Source: Verrucomicrobiota bacterium (GTDB lineage: Bacteria > Verrucomicrobiota > Kiritimatiellia > SS1-B-03-39 > UBA6053). From it: a stretch of DNA of 64,000 nucleotides. Under the pieces are notes generated by a model. It saw only the letters and a list, made by a program, of their open reading frames with translations, searched no databases and had not been told where the DNA came from. The stretch lies in assembly GCA_020831625.1 (NCBI GenBank), contig JAFIGD010000028.1, positions 1 to 64,000 on the forward strand, read 5' to 3'. Positions 23,801-33,600 of this stretch are shown here, in pieces (the stretch's first letter is position 1; each line of letters starts with the position of its first letter). Made by a program: the position numbers and the translations under genes.

Positions 23801-26800
23801 TGCGCACCGACCGGACGGTGACCGAGGTCTGGTTCAACATTGTGGATTCGGAGGCCGGCAATGATGACGAAGTTACCGGCATGCTGAACGGAAACGGGCT
23901 GGGCGAAGATGAGGAGAGCAGTTGGGTTCGAGCGATTGAGACGCGGACGCCGAGTTTGGATGTTAACAGTGCGTATCCCCGCGAATGGCGCTTCAGTTAC
24001 CGCAATATTCCCGACGACGGTTCGGCCACGATCCGGGTGCGGCTGGTGGAGCTGAGTTCCACGCCGAGGGAGGAATGGACCGACACGATGTCGGATGTGG
24101 ACGGACATTTCACCACGTTGGAACGGACCGTGGACACCCGCGGTCCGGTGCAGCGCCTGTTTGCGGCCTGGCCGCAGAACGACGGGGATCTGGTGGGGGA
24201 AGGGTACGGGTTCAAGGCCTATTTCACCCAGGCGATGGCCGACGGCACGAATGAAGAGGAGCTGATTGAGCGCTTCACGATTTTCATCAACGGCAGTGCT
24301 CTGGGAAGATCGGACTACAGTATTGTGTATGGTGAGACATCCGACTACCACGCGCTGGCGTATGATTTGCCGAACCTGTTTGACGGCGATCCAGAAACGC
24401 TGCATGAAATCGAGGTGCGGTACAGTCACGACGGCGTGGTGCTGGAGGCCACCCGGCTGGTGCGGGCGGTGCCGACCCCGATTCCGCCGAATGTGGTGAT
24501 TGTCGATCCGGAGCAGTTCGATTCCAACGGGCGGCAGACCGAGATTATTCTGCCGGATGTGGCGAGTCCGACGCCGGAGGACCGCCAGTACCTTGTTCGG
24601 GTGGACACCGACATCTCGATTGAACATGTGTGGATCGAGTTCGCGAACGATGCGGGGACGGTCACCCAGCAGGGAAGTCCGGTCACCAGCGGCTCCAACC
24701 GGACCTGGACCTTTGTGTGGTCGGACATGGAGCCAGGCACCTATACCTTTACCGCCTACGGCAGCGAAACCGAAGGCGGGCCGGCTCTGAACAGTTCCAT
24801 GCGGACGATTCCGGTGCGGTTCCGTCAGATGGCGGACGCGGACAGCAGCGGCGATTCCGATAACGACGGACTGCCGGATGACTGGGAAATCACGCAGCGG
24901 CCGCTGCCGGAGACCGACAGTGAGGGGTGGAATAACGGCGATGTGCATGTGTGGATGATGAGCGGGCGGACGAATCCGCTGATGCCGGTGACCGACGGCG
25001 GCGGGCTGCCCGACGGGCTGCAGGTCGGGCTGACGGGGCCGATTGATCCCGCCGCAACCGACATCACCGTCGACACCAACGGCGACGGCTTCCCGAATTT
25101 CATTCCCGATTTGGATCCGCCGATTTTCAATACGCTGGACAACAGTGGTCACCCCCGGTTCAACTTCAACCGTTCCCGCACTGATTTGATCGGCGGGTCG
25201 ATGACCGATCCCTCCCGCGCCGACACCGACAACGACGGGCTGCGGGATTCGGAAGAGGATTTGAACCGCAACGGACGCGTGGACATCGGGCTGCTGGGTC
25301 CGGATGGTAAGGTCGAGGCCATTCTGATGCATCCGAACATCCCCACGGTCTACAACACTTCGCGGGTGGACCGGGAGGCGCTGCCGTCCAATGCGGTCTT
25401 CCTGGAAACCGATCCCAACAGCGCCGACACCATCGGCGACGGACTGCTGGACGGTCAGGCGGACCTCGCCCGCAACGGCCGGGTGAACCTGTATTTGCTT
25501 CATGAAAACGACAGTGTTGAGGTTCTGGATTATACCGACTGGAACAATCCGGATCACTTCGCATACAACCGGATGCCCAATGATTTGGATATTCTTTATT
25601 GGGACAACAACAATCCGCCGGCGCATATTCCGGACGCGTCGCAATACGATTTCGCTCCCATCCTGTCCCGCGCGGTGCATTGGGACGCGCTTTTCGCCGC
25701 GTACAACCGCGAGGGCACCGGCACCGCGCAGAGCGGTGGCTGGCCGAGGCTGCTGATCACGGAGACCGATCCGCTGGTGATCGACACGATTGGCGACGGG
25801 CTTCCCGATGGCTGGAAGGTCCGCTACGGACTCGATCCGCTGGATGACGGGGTGTACAACTGGCGCACCGGGGACGCGGGCGACCCGCGCAACGGTCCCG
25901 CAGGCGATCTGACCGGTGACGGGGTCACGAACCTGCAGCACTTCCTCGCCGGGACCGATCCGCGCATTGCGGTGACCGGTGTTGAGCCGCCCGAGGACAG
26001 CATCATTCTGGGGGCCGGGCCGGAAATCGGCGAGGTGAACGGCGTGACCCGCTTCGAGGAATTCATGGACTGGACCTGGGAGGATCTGCGGGCGCTGGAC
26101 GCCTTTGAAGGCGGCGGCTCCAATCATCAGGGCGGGGACATTTATCCGGCCTTTGACGGATGGGACTCCTCCCGCGACATGACCGCGTTTTATGTGCGGG
26201 ACGGCGGTCCTTCCTCTGCGGGCGGGGACGACCGGATCTATTTCCGCGTCGATTTCCATGATCTGCAGGCTTTCGCCGAGCAGGGGAATTTGGATCTGTA
26301 CGTGGCAATCAATTTCGGAGATACCCAGAATCCGCTGGGCGAACGGGTGTTGCCCGACGAGGTGGACACGCTCACCGACATGCGCTGGCGCGCGGTGGTG
26401 GCCGTGTACGAGTCGGCATCGGGCACGGTGTATGTGGACACCGATCCGAACAATAACACCACCACGTTCGGTCAAAGCCTCACCGCAAACGGCGTGGTGT
26501 CCCGTCCGGACTATTTCATCGGAGCGTATTTCAACTCCGAACTCGACGCGGTGGAGTTCGCGATTGACCGGCAGGCGGTTCTCGACGCGGGCTGGCTGGG
26601 AGATCCGGCCCAGTTGCGCTATCAGGTTTATACCACCAAGAGCGGCACGCAGAACAGTCCGCAGGGCCCGGGGGACATCGGCGGGCGGAGCGATATCCGC
26701 GATTCGATTATGAACGATTTCATTGCCGAGAACCACTGGTTCGCGCAGCAGGGGCTTCAGGGTGCGGGCAGCGTGCTGAATCAGTGGATTCCGGGCGACG

Positions 26801-29280
26801 CCTGGGCGGGCCGGGTGAAGGTGGCGCTGGTGGTGCACGGGAATCAGTCCATCCGCCGCGGGCAGGAGATTCAGGATCTGATCAACAACGGTCAGGGTGC
26901 GGGGTATTTCCGGCCGCTGGACACGCATGAGGTCTACGGTGTGCCGTTGAACCTGCACATCACCCCGACGCTGGCGGCGGCGATTCAGTGGGCCGCGTCG
27001 GATGTGTCCTGGCGCGACGGCCCCGCCTTTAATGAACGGCTTGGCGGTCTGATCCGCGACGGCGTGGTCCAGTTGTTCGGCACCACGTTCTCGGATCATA
27101 TTCTCGCGTATTTCGACAACAACTACAACGCCGACAACGTGGCGCTGGCGCACCGGATTCTCGAAGAGATTTATGATGTGGATATGAGCGGCGTTCAGGT
27201 GTTTTATCCGCCGGAACGGGTGCTGGACGACGGCGTGCTCGGGAAAATCCGCGATCTGGGCTTCAATTTCACCCTGGTGGATCAGATGATGCATATCCGT
27301 CACTGGTTCGGCCGCGAGGCGGCGCTGGGGACGGACGGGTACCGGATCAACAACATTCACGATGTGGGCACCTTTGCTCTCAACGACCGGGCGGGCAATG
27401 TAAAATTCGACATGCACGACAGCGGGGCGCCGATGGCGCTGCGGCGTCAGATGAACCGCATGGCCCGCAGCGGCACGCAGGATCAGGTGCTGGTGATTCA
27501 CAGCGCCTGGGAGGATTTTCTGGATGCGGACAACGCGGCGGCGTATGACGCGCTGGTGCGCTGGATGGCGAACCGGCCCTGGGTGGAGATCGTGACCCTG
27601 GAGGACATTGCCGCCGGGGAGGTGGATTTGAGCCGGGACGGGCAGGGAGATTCCTGGTGGCAGATTGACCGCGGTTCTCCCGCGCTCGACAAAATCGCGC
27701 AGGAGTGGATCCATTTCGCGAGCCGGGAGGACTATGACAACTGGTATGTGGGGGAGGACGGGTTCCGGCAGGGGCTGGACGGATTCCGCTTCCAGCGCCG
27801 TCCGGGAGAGGATGTGGAAATGGATTACGGGATGCAGGCCGCGAATACCGGCATTGCCGGCGCGGCGTGGACCGCGGTGAACGGGATTCAGAACGAGGAT
27901 CTTCGACTTCTCGCATCGGGCGTGCTTCACGCCTCGACGTTTATTACCGCGTTCCATGATCAACCGACGGTGGATCTGCGGAAGTTCAGTGACGGAAGTT
28001 ATATTTTCCCCGACGGCGGCTTCCGGGAACTGGCCGCTTTCGCGCGGCACAATCAGGCCCAGACCCGCCGGGCGGCGATTTACGCCCGCGTGGATCAGTG
28101 GGCGGTGAATCCGCCTGCGACCACACAGACTGCAGCGGAGAACATTGATCTCGACGGCGAGAACGAGTACCTGCTTTACAACCACCGGCTTTTCGCGGTG
28201 ATGGAGCGGACGGGCGGCCGCATGATCGCCGCCTGGATGCGGCATCCCGAGTCGGGGCGCGTTTTTCAGGTGGTGGGCAATCTCATGAACTACGCCGGAT
28301 CGGACACCGAAGCGGTGGGAACCACGCACGCCTCCGCATACCGCACCTCGGCGCTGAACGACTGGTGGGCAGGCACTTCGGAGTATGTGAACGATGTGTA
28401 CACGTTTGCGCCAACCTCCAACGGCTGGACGGCCACCTCGTCGGACGGCAACATCGTCAAAACCGTCACCCTGGCGGATGAGGCGGACACCTTTGAGGTG
28501 ATCTATGATGTGGATTCCGCTCTGAACAGCGGCACGCTGTTCGTGCGCCACGGGTTGTCGCCGGATCTGTTCAGCCTTCTAATTCATGGTCAGAACCGGC
28601 TCAGCAGTGAAGAGCACGAGGCCGGGGTGATGACCCTGCGGCAGGGGCTGGCGAATGATTTCCAGGTGGTGTCCCGAATCGATACCGGCGATCTTAATGT
28701 GTCCTTCCAGACCAGTGCCTCCGATGTGCCCGACGGCGAGACGTTTACTACGGTGAACATGCGCAATCAGGCGCAGACGCATCAGGTGGAGCTGGAGGGG
28801 CAGGGGACGTTCGGTTTCACGATGTCGTTCAGTCTGGAGACCGGACCCTGGTTCGATTCGGACAGCGACGGACTGCCGGACTGGTGGGAGGAGGAATACT
28901 TCGGCGGGCCGACCGCGGTGAGCGATCCTCAGGTGTTGGCCGCCAACGGCGTGAACACGATCATGCAGGCGTTTATTGCCGGGCTGGATCCGACCGATGC
29001 GCAGGCGCGTTTTGCCACGCCGATGCCGGAACCGCAGACCGGCGGCACGCAGAACGGAGTGCTGCTGCGGCTGCCGTTCGCGATTCAGGGACGGCGGTAC
29101 ACCATTTGGTACACGGATGATTTGATGGATCCCGAGTGGTTCATCGCCGCCGCGATCGAGGCCGCCGAACCGGAAGAGGAAACAGTCTGGCTGGATCAGG
29201 GGGATCAGAACCGCGACAATCCGCTGGATGTCGGCAAACGGTTCTATCATATCGAGGTTGAGTTGGCGCCGCCGGAGTGA
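20866..29280 (+). CDS. Giant secreted alpha-glucan hydrolase: GH13 plus GH57-like domains
   Basis: A 2,804-residue protein starting after GGAGG at 20866, with a signal peptide (about 1-25). The GH13 alpha-amylase domain shows region I D113/H118 ('DNIMNH'), nucleophile D268 ('LRLDAVKH'), acid E329 ('IFGEHLG') and H393-D394 ('HSHDSDF'). Beta-sandwich modules follow, then several DxDxDG calcium-type spacers (about 1324-1700) and a glucodextranase/DOMON-like module (about 1700-1945). A GH57-like barrel comes next: H1991 in 'VALVVHGNQS', nucleophile-type E2117 in 'YPPERVLDDGVL', D2139 in 'LVDQ'. Last is a GH57-style beta domain ('DLDGENEYLLYN', about 2365-2660) and a final 'DSDSDGLPDWWEEEYFGG' segment. 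The usual GH57 fourth motif (DDGEKFG) is not obvious, so activity of that half is uncertain. Confidence 0.88.
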   Translation: MRKLPLMWTFFILWTLLAGLFARAEVILQYFQMPWRSMTQKMPELAEAGYTALWLPPPTKASGGLSVGYDLWDPFDLGNKDQRGGVRTFYGTKEELLEMMETAHRFGIRVYFDNIMNHRAFDVPGFNESTPIDIYPGMRPEDFHLRVTEDGFYRKWDNTRNWNDEWQVLHLGLSDLIDIAHEAGMGGWNHNFGPTEGSHHPGISFVRHPENPDYYDYAPNGDFVGFGNVTQEMLDNNPGAYTENVNAYLMRAVRWKMAVTRADGLRLDAVKHVPAIFFGAMPNEDQFVGYTGNIQLSFMRTRGFDPGSNPRESLFDINKPRNSAMIFGEHLGTPPAFEPYIDRGMRLKDAPLRDSLNGFLGQPWGNLSGMDQPGFSGHPAFNQHTGVSFPHSHDSDFASARELQYAYIMTREGLPIVYTDGYFKAGTLQDSGGAFPRHANTNFLGQFNDPRLPNLAYIREHFARGGQLAHWSDNDVVAYSRIDKRDSGWGQRNIGDGDGFTMLFMMNDNYADGQARAIGPLPIAATSGGSDTWLVNYSTYGGPFGVWASQIANGEVIIPPGGYLIFSFRTPEGSSLWGGNEIRIYQDGEEPDTVRVTRRDGPNGDASFNPYGLPNRGFPDGDTPEPFRYQMSVPRITSGENLRFVARANGLTENVMMKLNGGIDLNSQMDMGVTDVIGNRDNPPGATNDTFLGWEQARFVHRQHAEKFAAADSTRNQIGSAGAETYHWNGGTDFTIVQGPDGANPEPFNNFGGTRASFIFHNPAGDVGGNDPGHPGEDDKQFEEGAEAITLWAKTNSVGGGFRMVVYYTMDGTNPEGAGGEGLGSTRAVAMSYSHDESGDDWWGTATLPLPESGEQLRYKIGIFRDEVGGFPVSSNFPTDPDTISFSQSMLTVFEVDGFDATTIEYFPHNDWATDTVRTGLQEGMNFIQARAFLNRSNGAALYNTFKQTFYLDLERPTGEVVFPAENDTLSDQEYGVVVRTDRTVTEVWFNIVDSEAGNDDEVTGMLNGNGLGEDEESSWVRAIETRTPSLDVNSAYPREWRFSYRNIPDDGSATIRVRLVELSSTPREEWTDTMSDVDGHFTTLERTVDTRGPVQRLFAAWPQNDGDLVGEGYGFKAYFTQAMADGTNEEELIERFTIFINGSALGRSDYSIVYGETSDYHALAYDLPNLFDGDPETLHEIEVRYSHDGVVLEATRLVRAVPTPIPPNVVIVDPEQFDSNGRQTEIILPDVASPTPEDRQYLVRVDTDISIEHVWIEFANDAGTVTQQGSPVTSGSNRTWTFVWSDMEPGTYTFTAYGSETEGGPALNSSMRTIPVRFRQMADADSSGDSDNDGLPDDWEITQRPLPETDSEGWNNGDVHVWMMSGRTNPLMPVTDGGGLPDGLQVGLTGPIDPAATDITVDTNGDGFPNFIPDLDPPIFNTLDNSGHPRFNFNRSRTDLIGGSMTDPSRADTDNDGLRDSEEDLNRNGRVDIGLLGPDGKVEAILMHPNIPTVYNTSRVDREALPSNAVFLETDPNSADTIGDGLLDGQADLARNGRVNLYLLHENDSVEVLDYTDWNNPDHFAYNRMPNDLDILYWDNNNPPAHIPDASQYDFAPILSRAVHWDALFAAYNREGTGTAQSGGWPRLLITETDPLVIDTIGDGLPDGWKVRYGLDPLDDGVYNWRTGDAGDPRNGPAGDLTGDGVTNLQHFLAGTDPRIAVTGVEPPEDSIILGAGPEIGEVNGVTRFEEFMDWTWEDLRALDAFEGGGSNHQGGDIYPAFDGWDSSRDMTAFYVRDGGPSSAGGDDRIYFRVDFHDLQAFAEQGNLDLYVAINFGDTQNPLGERVLPDEVDTLTDMRWRAVVAVYESASGTVYVDTDPNNNTTTFGQSLTANGVVSRPDYFIGAYFNSELDAVEFAIDRQAVLDAGWLGDPAQLRYQVYTTKSGTQNSPQGPGDIGGRSDIRDSIMNDFIAENHWFAQQGLQGAGSVLNQWIPGDAWAGRVKVALVVHGNQSIRRGQEIQDLINNGQGAGYFRPLDTHEVYGVPLNLHITPTLAAAIQWAASDVSWRDGPAFNERLGGLIRDGVVQLFGTTFSDHILAYFDNNYNADNVALAHRILEEIYDVDMSGVQVFYPPERVLDDGVLGKIRDLGFNFTLVDQMMHIRHWFGREAALGTDGYRINNIHDVGTFALNDRAGNVKFDMHDSGAPMALRRQMNRMARSGTQDQVLVIHSAWEDFLDADNAAAYDALVRWMANRPWVEIVTLEDIAAGEVDLSRDGQGDSWWQIDRGSPALDKIAQEWIHFASREDYDNWYVGEDGFRQGLDGFRFQRRPGEDVEMDYGMQAANTGIAGAAWTAVNGIQNEDLRLLASGVLHASTFITAFHDQPTVDLRKFSDGSYIFPDGGFRELAAFARHNQAQTRRAAIYARVDQWAVNPPATTQTAAENIDLDGENEYLLYNHRLFAVMERTGGRMIAAWMRHPESGRVFQVVGNLMNYAGSDTEAVGTTHASAYRTSALNDWWAGTSEYVNDVYTFAPTSNGWTATSSDGNIVKTVTLADEADTFEVIYDVDSALNSGTLFVRHGLSPDLFSLLIHGQNRLSSEEHEAGVMTLRQGLANDFQVVSRIDTGDLNVSFQTSASDVPDGETFTTVNMRNQAQTHQVELEGQGTFGFTMSFSLETGPWFDSDSDGLPDWWEEEYFGGPTAVSDPQVLAANGVNTIMQAFIAGLDPTDAQARFATPMPEPQTGGTQNGVLLRLPFAIQGRRYTIWYTDDLMDPEWFIAAAIEAAEPEEETVWLDQGDQNRDNPLDVGKRFYHIEVELAPPE

Positions 29281-29288
29281 GTGCGACG

Positions 29289-29378
29289 ATGAAAGACCAC
29301 GGATGCTTGGGGCAGGGTGTGGAGAGACCACGGATGAAAGACCACGGATGCTTGGGGCAGGGTGTGGAGAGACCACGG
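29289..29378. repeat. 45-bp direct repeat, two copies
   Basis: The unit beginning ATGAAAGACCACGGATGC occurs at 29289 and again at 29334. It belongs to the 'ACCACGGATGA' family seen further along this gap and at 37.6 kb. Confidence 0.8.
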
Positions 29379-29460
29379 ATTAACATGGATGAGGAACGGG
29401 GGGATAAACCACGGATAGCCTTGCCGGACCACGGATACGCCTTTCTTAATCATAATCGAT

Positions 29461-30364
29461 TTCGTGCAGGCTGAGCTTGGTCGGCCGACCGCACGCATCT
29501 CATATTAGGACAGGATGGGCAATAAACACCGCGCATCGAGCTTGCTCGTTGCGCGGAAGTATCTCATACCGCTGGATAAGATGGGTTGCGCTCCACGAGC
29601 AAGCTCGAAGAGCGCATATTTTTTGAGGGGGGGCTGGACGTGGAATGAGATGATTGCGCCCTTTGTCCCGAGCAAGCTCGTAGGGCGCGGAAGAGACCAC
29701 GGATAGAAGACCACGGATAAAGATTGGGGGAGTTCCAACGGATAGCTTGCGCCGGACAACGGATGAATGCGGGGAAAGAACCACGGATTGCCTTGCCGGA
29801 CCACGGATGTTGCTTCTTAATCTTAATCTTAATCTTAATCTTAATCTTAATCTTAATCTTAATCGTAATCGATCCCAATCAAAAGGGCCTTAATTTTGAG
29901 GGACTTCGTGCAGGCTGAGCTTGCTCGGCCGACCGCACGCATCTCATTTCAGGACCGCATGGCCAAAAGACACCGCGCAGCGAGCTTGCTCGTTGCGCGG
30001 AATCATTTCATCTTTCTGACAGGATAAGATGGGTTGCGCTCCCCGAGCAAGCTCGGAAATCGCTTTTATTGGGGGGGAGCGGGCGGTTCGTGGTATGAAA
30101 TGGTTGCGCTCCCCGAGCAAGCTCGGAGAGCGCGAAAGAGACCCCGGATAGAAGACCGCGAATGAAAATGGAGGAGTCCAAAACGGACGTGTGCGCCGAA
30201 GCCGGAGGCGTAGTTGCATGGCTTGCGCCGGACAACGGATGAATGCGGGAAGGAAACCCTGCAAATGGCCTTGCCGTCCCGCGAATGGGTATGGAGGAGT
30301 CTAAAACGGACGTGTGCGCCGAAGCCGGAGGCGTAGGTGCATGGCTTGCGCCGGACAGCGAATG
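29461..30364. repeat. Duplicated repeat modules in a 1.35-kb gene-free region
   Basis: A module of about 260 bp occurs at about 29463-29720 and, diverged, at about 29907-30180. Both start GTGCAGGCTGAGCTTG and contain several CGAGCAAGCTCG or CGAGCTTGCTCG palindromes next to GCGC motifs. A shorter unit containing GACGTGTGCGCCGAAGCC and GGCTTGCGCCGGACA occurs at about 30183-30243 and 30308-30358. The whole gap 29281-30568 contains no convincing gene; its short open frames are repeat-derived. Confidence 0.75.
29815..29870. repeat. TTAATC hexanucleotide microsatellite
   Basis: About nine uninterrupted CTTAAT units lie between the two larger repeat modules, ending in a variant CGTAATCG. Hexamer arrays of this kind change length by slippage. 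No coding role is seen. Confidence 0.9.
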
Positions 30365-30568
30365 GATATGGGGCAAAGGGGTGGCATCCCTCAGGATGCG
30401 CATTGTATGGTGAACAGGTCAAAGGGAGGAATGAAAGAGGGGGAGGAATGAAAGAGGGGTTTAAACAGGAGGCAGCAGAGAAAACAGAGCAAATTTAACG
30501 CATTTCCACTCTGCTCTCTGTTAACAGAAGTGGTTTCAGCAGCCACGCAGGAATTTTTAAACTCTCCC

Positions 30569-30613
30569 TTGACAAGTTCACCTCTTTCCGTGTAGATTAT
30601 TAAAACGTTTGAA
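30569..30613 (+). promoter_or_regulatory. Promoter with LacI-like operator upstream of GH13 gene
   Basis: A consensus TTGACA (30569-30574) and TAGATT (30593-30598) are 18 bp apart. They are followed at once by TTAAAACGTTTGAA (30600-30613), which pairs at seven of eight outward positions around the CG. The architecture is the same as at 20.8 kb. Confidence 0.75.
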
Positions 30614-30634
30614 TTTACCAGCCGGAGACACAGA

Positions 30635-33600
30635 ATGAATACCAACCTTTTGAAGAAAATTGTACTAATCCCGTTGATGCTGTGGGCGGTGGTTTTGGGG
30701 CAGGTGGCGAATGTCTGGCATTTGCCCGCGACCTTTGAGGCGCAAATTGAAAGCACCATGCGGGCACCATTGTACGAGGTCAAAGACAATGATGTGTTGA
30801 TTCACCAAGGCTTTTTCAAAGACGGCGGCTCGGGGGGGGACCAGATCGGAGGCGAAGTCAAGTATCGTGTGGTTTCCCGGGACGGAACGGAGGGAAGCTG
30901 GCAGTCGGTTGGGTTGGGTTTCGGCTCAGATGTGGGTGGAAACCAATATTGGAACGCTACCATTCCGACCTCCGATATCGATGCGAAGGATGTGATTGAG
31001 TATTATGTCGTCACAACATTTTCCGATCGTGACACGACGTATCTGTACGGTCCGGATATTGGAGGCAGCTCCACCACCGATGATGAAGAAACGGCGCAAT
31101 CAAACCCCTTTTCCATCCGCAACCGTCCAGGCTGGATTTTTTACGGCAACAACCGGATTGTTTCCGGCAACACGATTCAAGTGAGGCTTCGGAGCGGGTA
31201 TATCGGTCCAGATAATGATCCGGCCGGCCGCTGGTCCACACACGGAGCGATCTATTTCACCACCGACGGCACGGATCCGCAGGGTTCATTGGGCGTTGCC
31301 TCCGGCAGCACGACGGCGGTCGCGTTGATTGCGGACGGAACCGAACCGGACGGCAGCGGCAACGGGAATGCGCTCTGGTGGCAGGGGAGCATGGTGGACG
31401 TGCTGGATGGCCTGGAGTTCGGGGATGAGGTCCGTTATCGCATCGGTCTTTGGCACGAGGACACACTGGAAGAGAAGTTTGCCGATCATGCCGCCGGACC
31501 GGACAATCAGATATTCACGTTTCAAAACGGTATTCCCGGGAATCCGTCACTGGAAGTCAACGGCATCAATGCCGATTACGGGGTGTTGAATTTTTACATT
31601 GATGAGGTTCAGGATACGGAGTTTCCCGAGTTGAATATCACCCTGTATCCGGGAGAAAGCGCCACTCAGGTGGAGGTTTACACTAATCTCAACAACCGGG
31701 ACCGGGCGCACCTGGATTACAACAACGACGGATATGAGGACGGAATCATTCCGGTCGACGGAAACACCATAACAGTTTCTGACACGGAGGCCTATTTTCA
31801 AGCCTACACGATGACACCGGACGGCCCCGGAACCTTTCGGTTGACCTTGCCGGTCAACAAAACCGGTGCCTACCGGCTGACGGCACGTTTTCGGGAGGAT
31901 GAGAACGCTCCCTGGACCTGGCTGGGGGATTCCGGCTACCGCGATCTCGCGATTGTGGTGGCCCCCCGTATTGCCCGGGACATGATTATGTATGAGCTGC
32001 ATGTGACCAATGCGAACGCGACCGGGCCCACGTTTGCCCAGCGTGGGACCTTTGAAGACCTGCATGATCCCAATAACGACCGCATCACCTTGACGTGGAT
32101 GCGGGACATGGGGATCAACTGGATCTGGTTTCAGCCGTTTCATCCGCAGGGGCTGGACGGGAAAGACCTTGATCCGGTTACAGGTCAGGAATTTGACCCG
32201 GGCAGTCCGTATTCCATTCGGAATTTTTGGGAGATCAATCCGCTGTATACGCGGGAGTGGGATGACAGCCTTCCCGGCGCGATTACCCATCCCGACAATT
32301 TTTCCGCCGCGATGCAGGCGTTTCAGGATTTTGCGGTGGCTGCGGATGAGAAGGGCGTATACCTGATGCTCGATTTTCCGTTTAACCACACCGCCCCGGA
32401 TGTGGTGCTGGCGGACAAGGGAATCGAGCTGTTCGCGCCCGAGGGGCATGACTGGCAGGCGGGAGATTTAATCCGGGACCGGGTTCCGGGGTTCTTTTCC
32501 ACCGCCGGAGGCAGCGGACCCGCATACTCTGCACCCGCAAGCGGGCCGGGTGATATCGCGGTCGCACCCGACCGGAATGATTTTGGCAAGTGGACGGATG
32601 TGCGGGATGTGTTTTTCGGAAATTACGCCACGTTAGTGACGGGAAACCCCGATGCGGGCACCAGCCGGTCCGTTGTGCAGAACGAAGAGGATTGGATGGA
32701 TTATGGATCCCTGCTGAACTCCCCGGACCAGGTCACGCTGAATGTCTGGCGCTATTTCGGTGAAGTGCTTCCGTATTGGATTGAGCAGTCCGGGCACCGC
32801 GGGAATAACGATGGAGATCCCTCCTGGGATCTGGAGACCCGGCTGGCGGAGGATGCCAGAGGGATTGACGGATTGCGCAAGGACTTCGGGCAGGGACTGC
32901 CCCCGCAGGCGATGGAGTATATCATCAACCGCACCCACAGTGTGAAATGGAACTTTGTCTTCATGAGTGAAAGTTTGGACGGCGGGGCGGTGACCTATCG
33001 CTCCAGCCGTCATTTCGCGGTGTTGAATGAAAATATCGTCTTTCCCTTGTCGGTGGCGAACACGGCGCCAGCCTATCGTCAGATTTTTGATGACCGCCGA
33101 AACGCGTACGGGCAAAGTCTGGTGTTGCTGAACAATCTCTCCCATGACGAGCGTCCGTATGACGATCCGTGGGAGGCGCTGATCCGGTATGCCACGGTCA
33201 GCACCAACGACGGATCGCCAATGATCATGTACGGTCAGGAAATCGGCGCGGCCGCCTTGGATGAGGGCAGCGGGATCGGATCCTGGGATCATTATGAGTT
33301 AAATTTCGGGAAAAACATTCCGCATTTTAAAAAATGGAATTCCATGCAGCCCCAGTGGAACGCCTGGGCGGATAATGAGCTGGGTGTTCGGTTTCTGCGT
33401 CCGGTGTACGCCGCGATCGGGCAGGCCCGGGAGTTCAGTCCGGCGCTGCGGTCGAGCAACCGCTGGTTTTTGAACCGTCATGCCGACGATGCGCCCCGGA
33501 ACGAGATCTTCTCGGTGGCAAAGTATACAGAGCCCTTCACCCCACTGGCGCATCAGGATGTGGTGCTGGCGTTTACCAATCTGACCCGGAATTCCGGTCA

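Noticed and set aside
23488-28551. 1,687-codon minus-strand open frame inside the GH13-GH57 gene
   Set aside because: It mirrors the codon bias of the real gene, is rich in Arg, His and Val with no domains, and lies wholly antisense to a gene with clear catalytic motifs.
29564-29878. Minus-strand frame encoding an Ile-Lys repeat
   Set aside because: It is the translation of the TTAATC microsatellite and has no other support.
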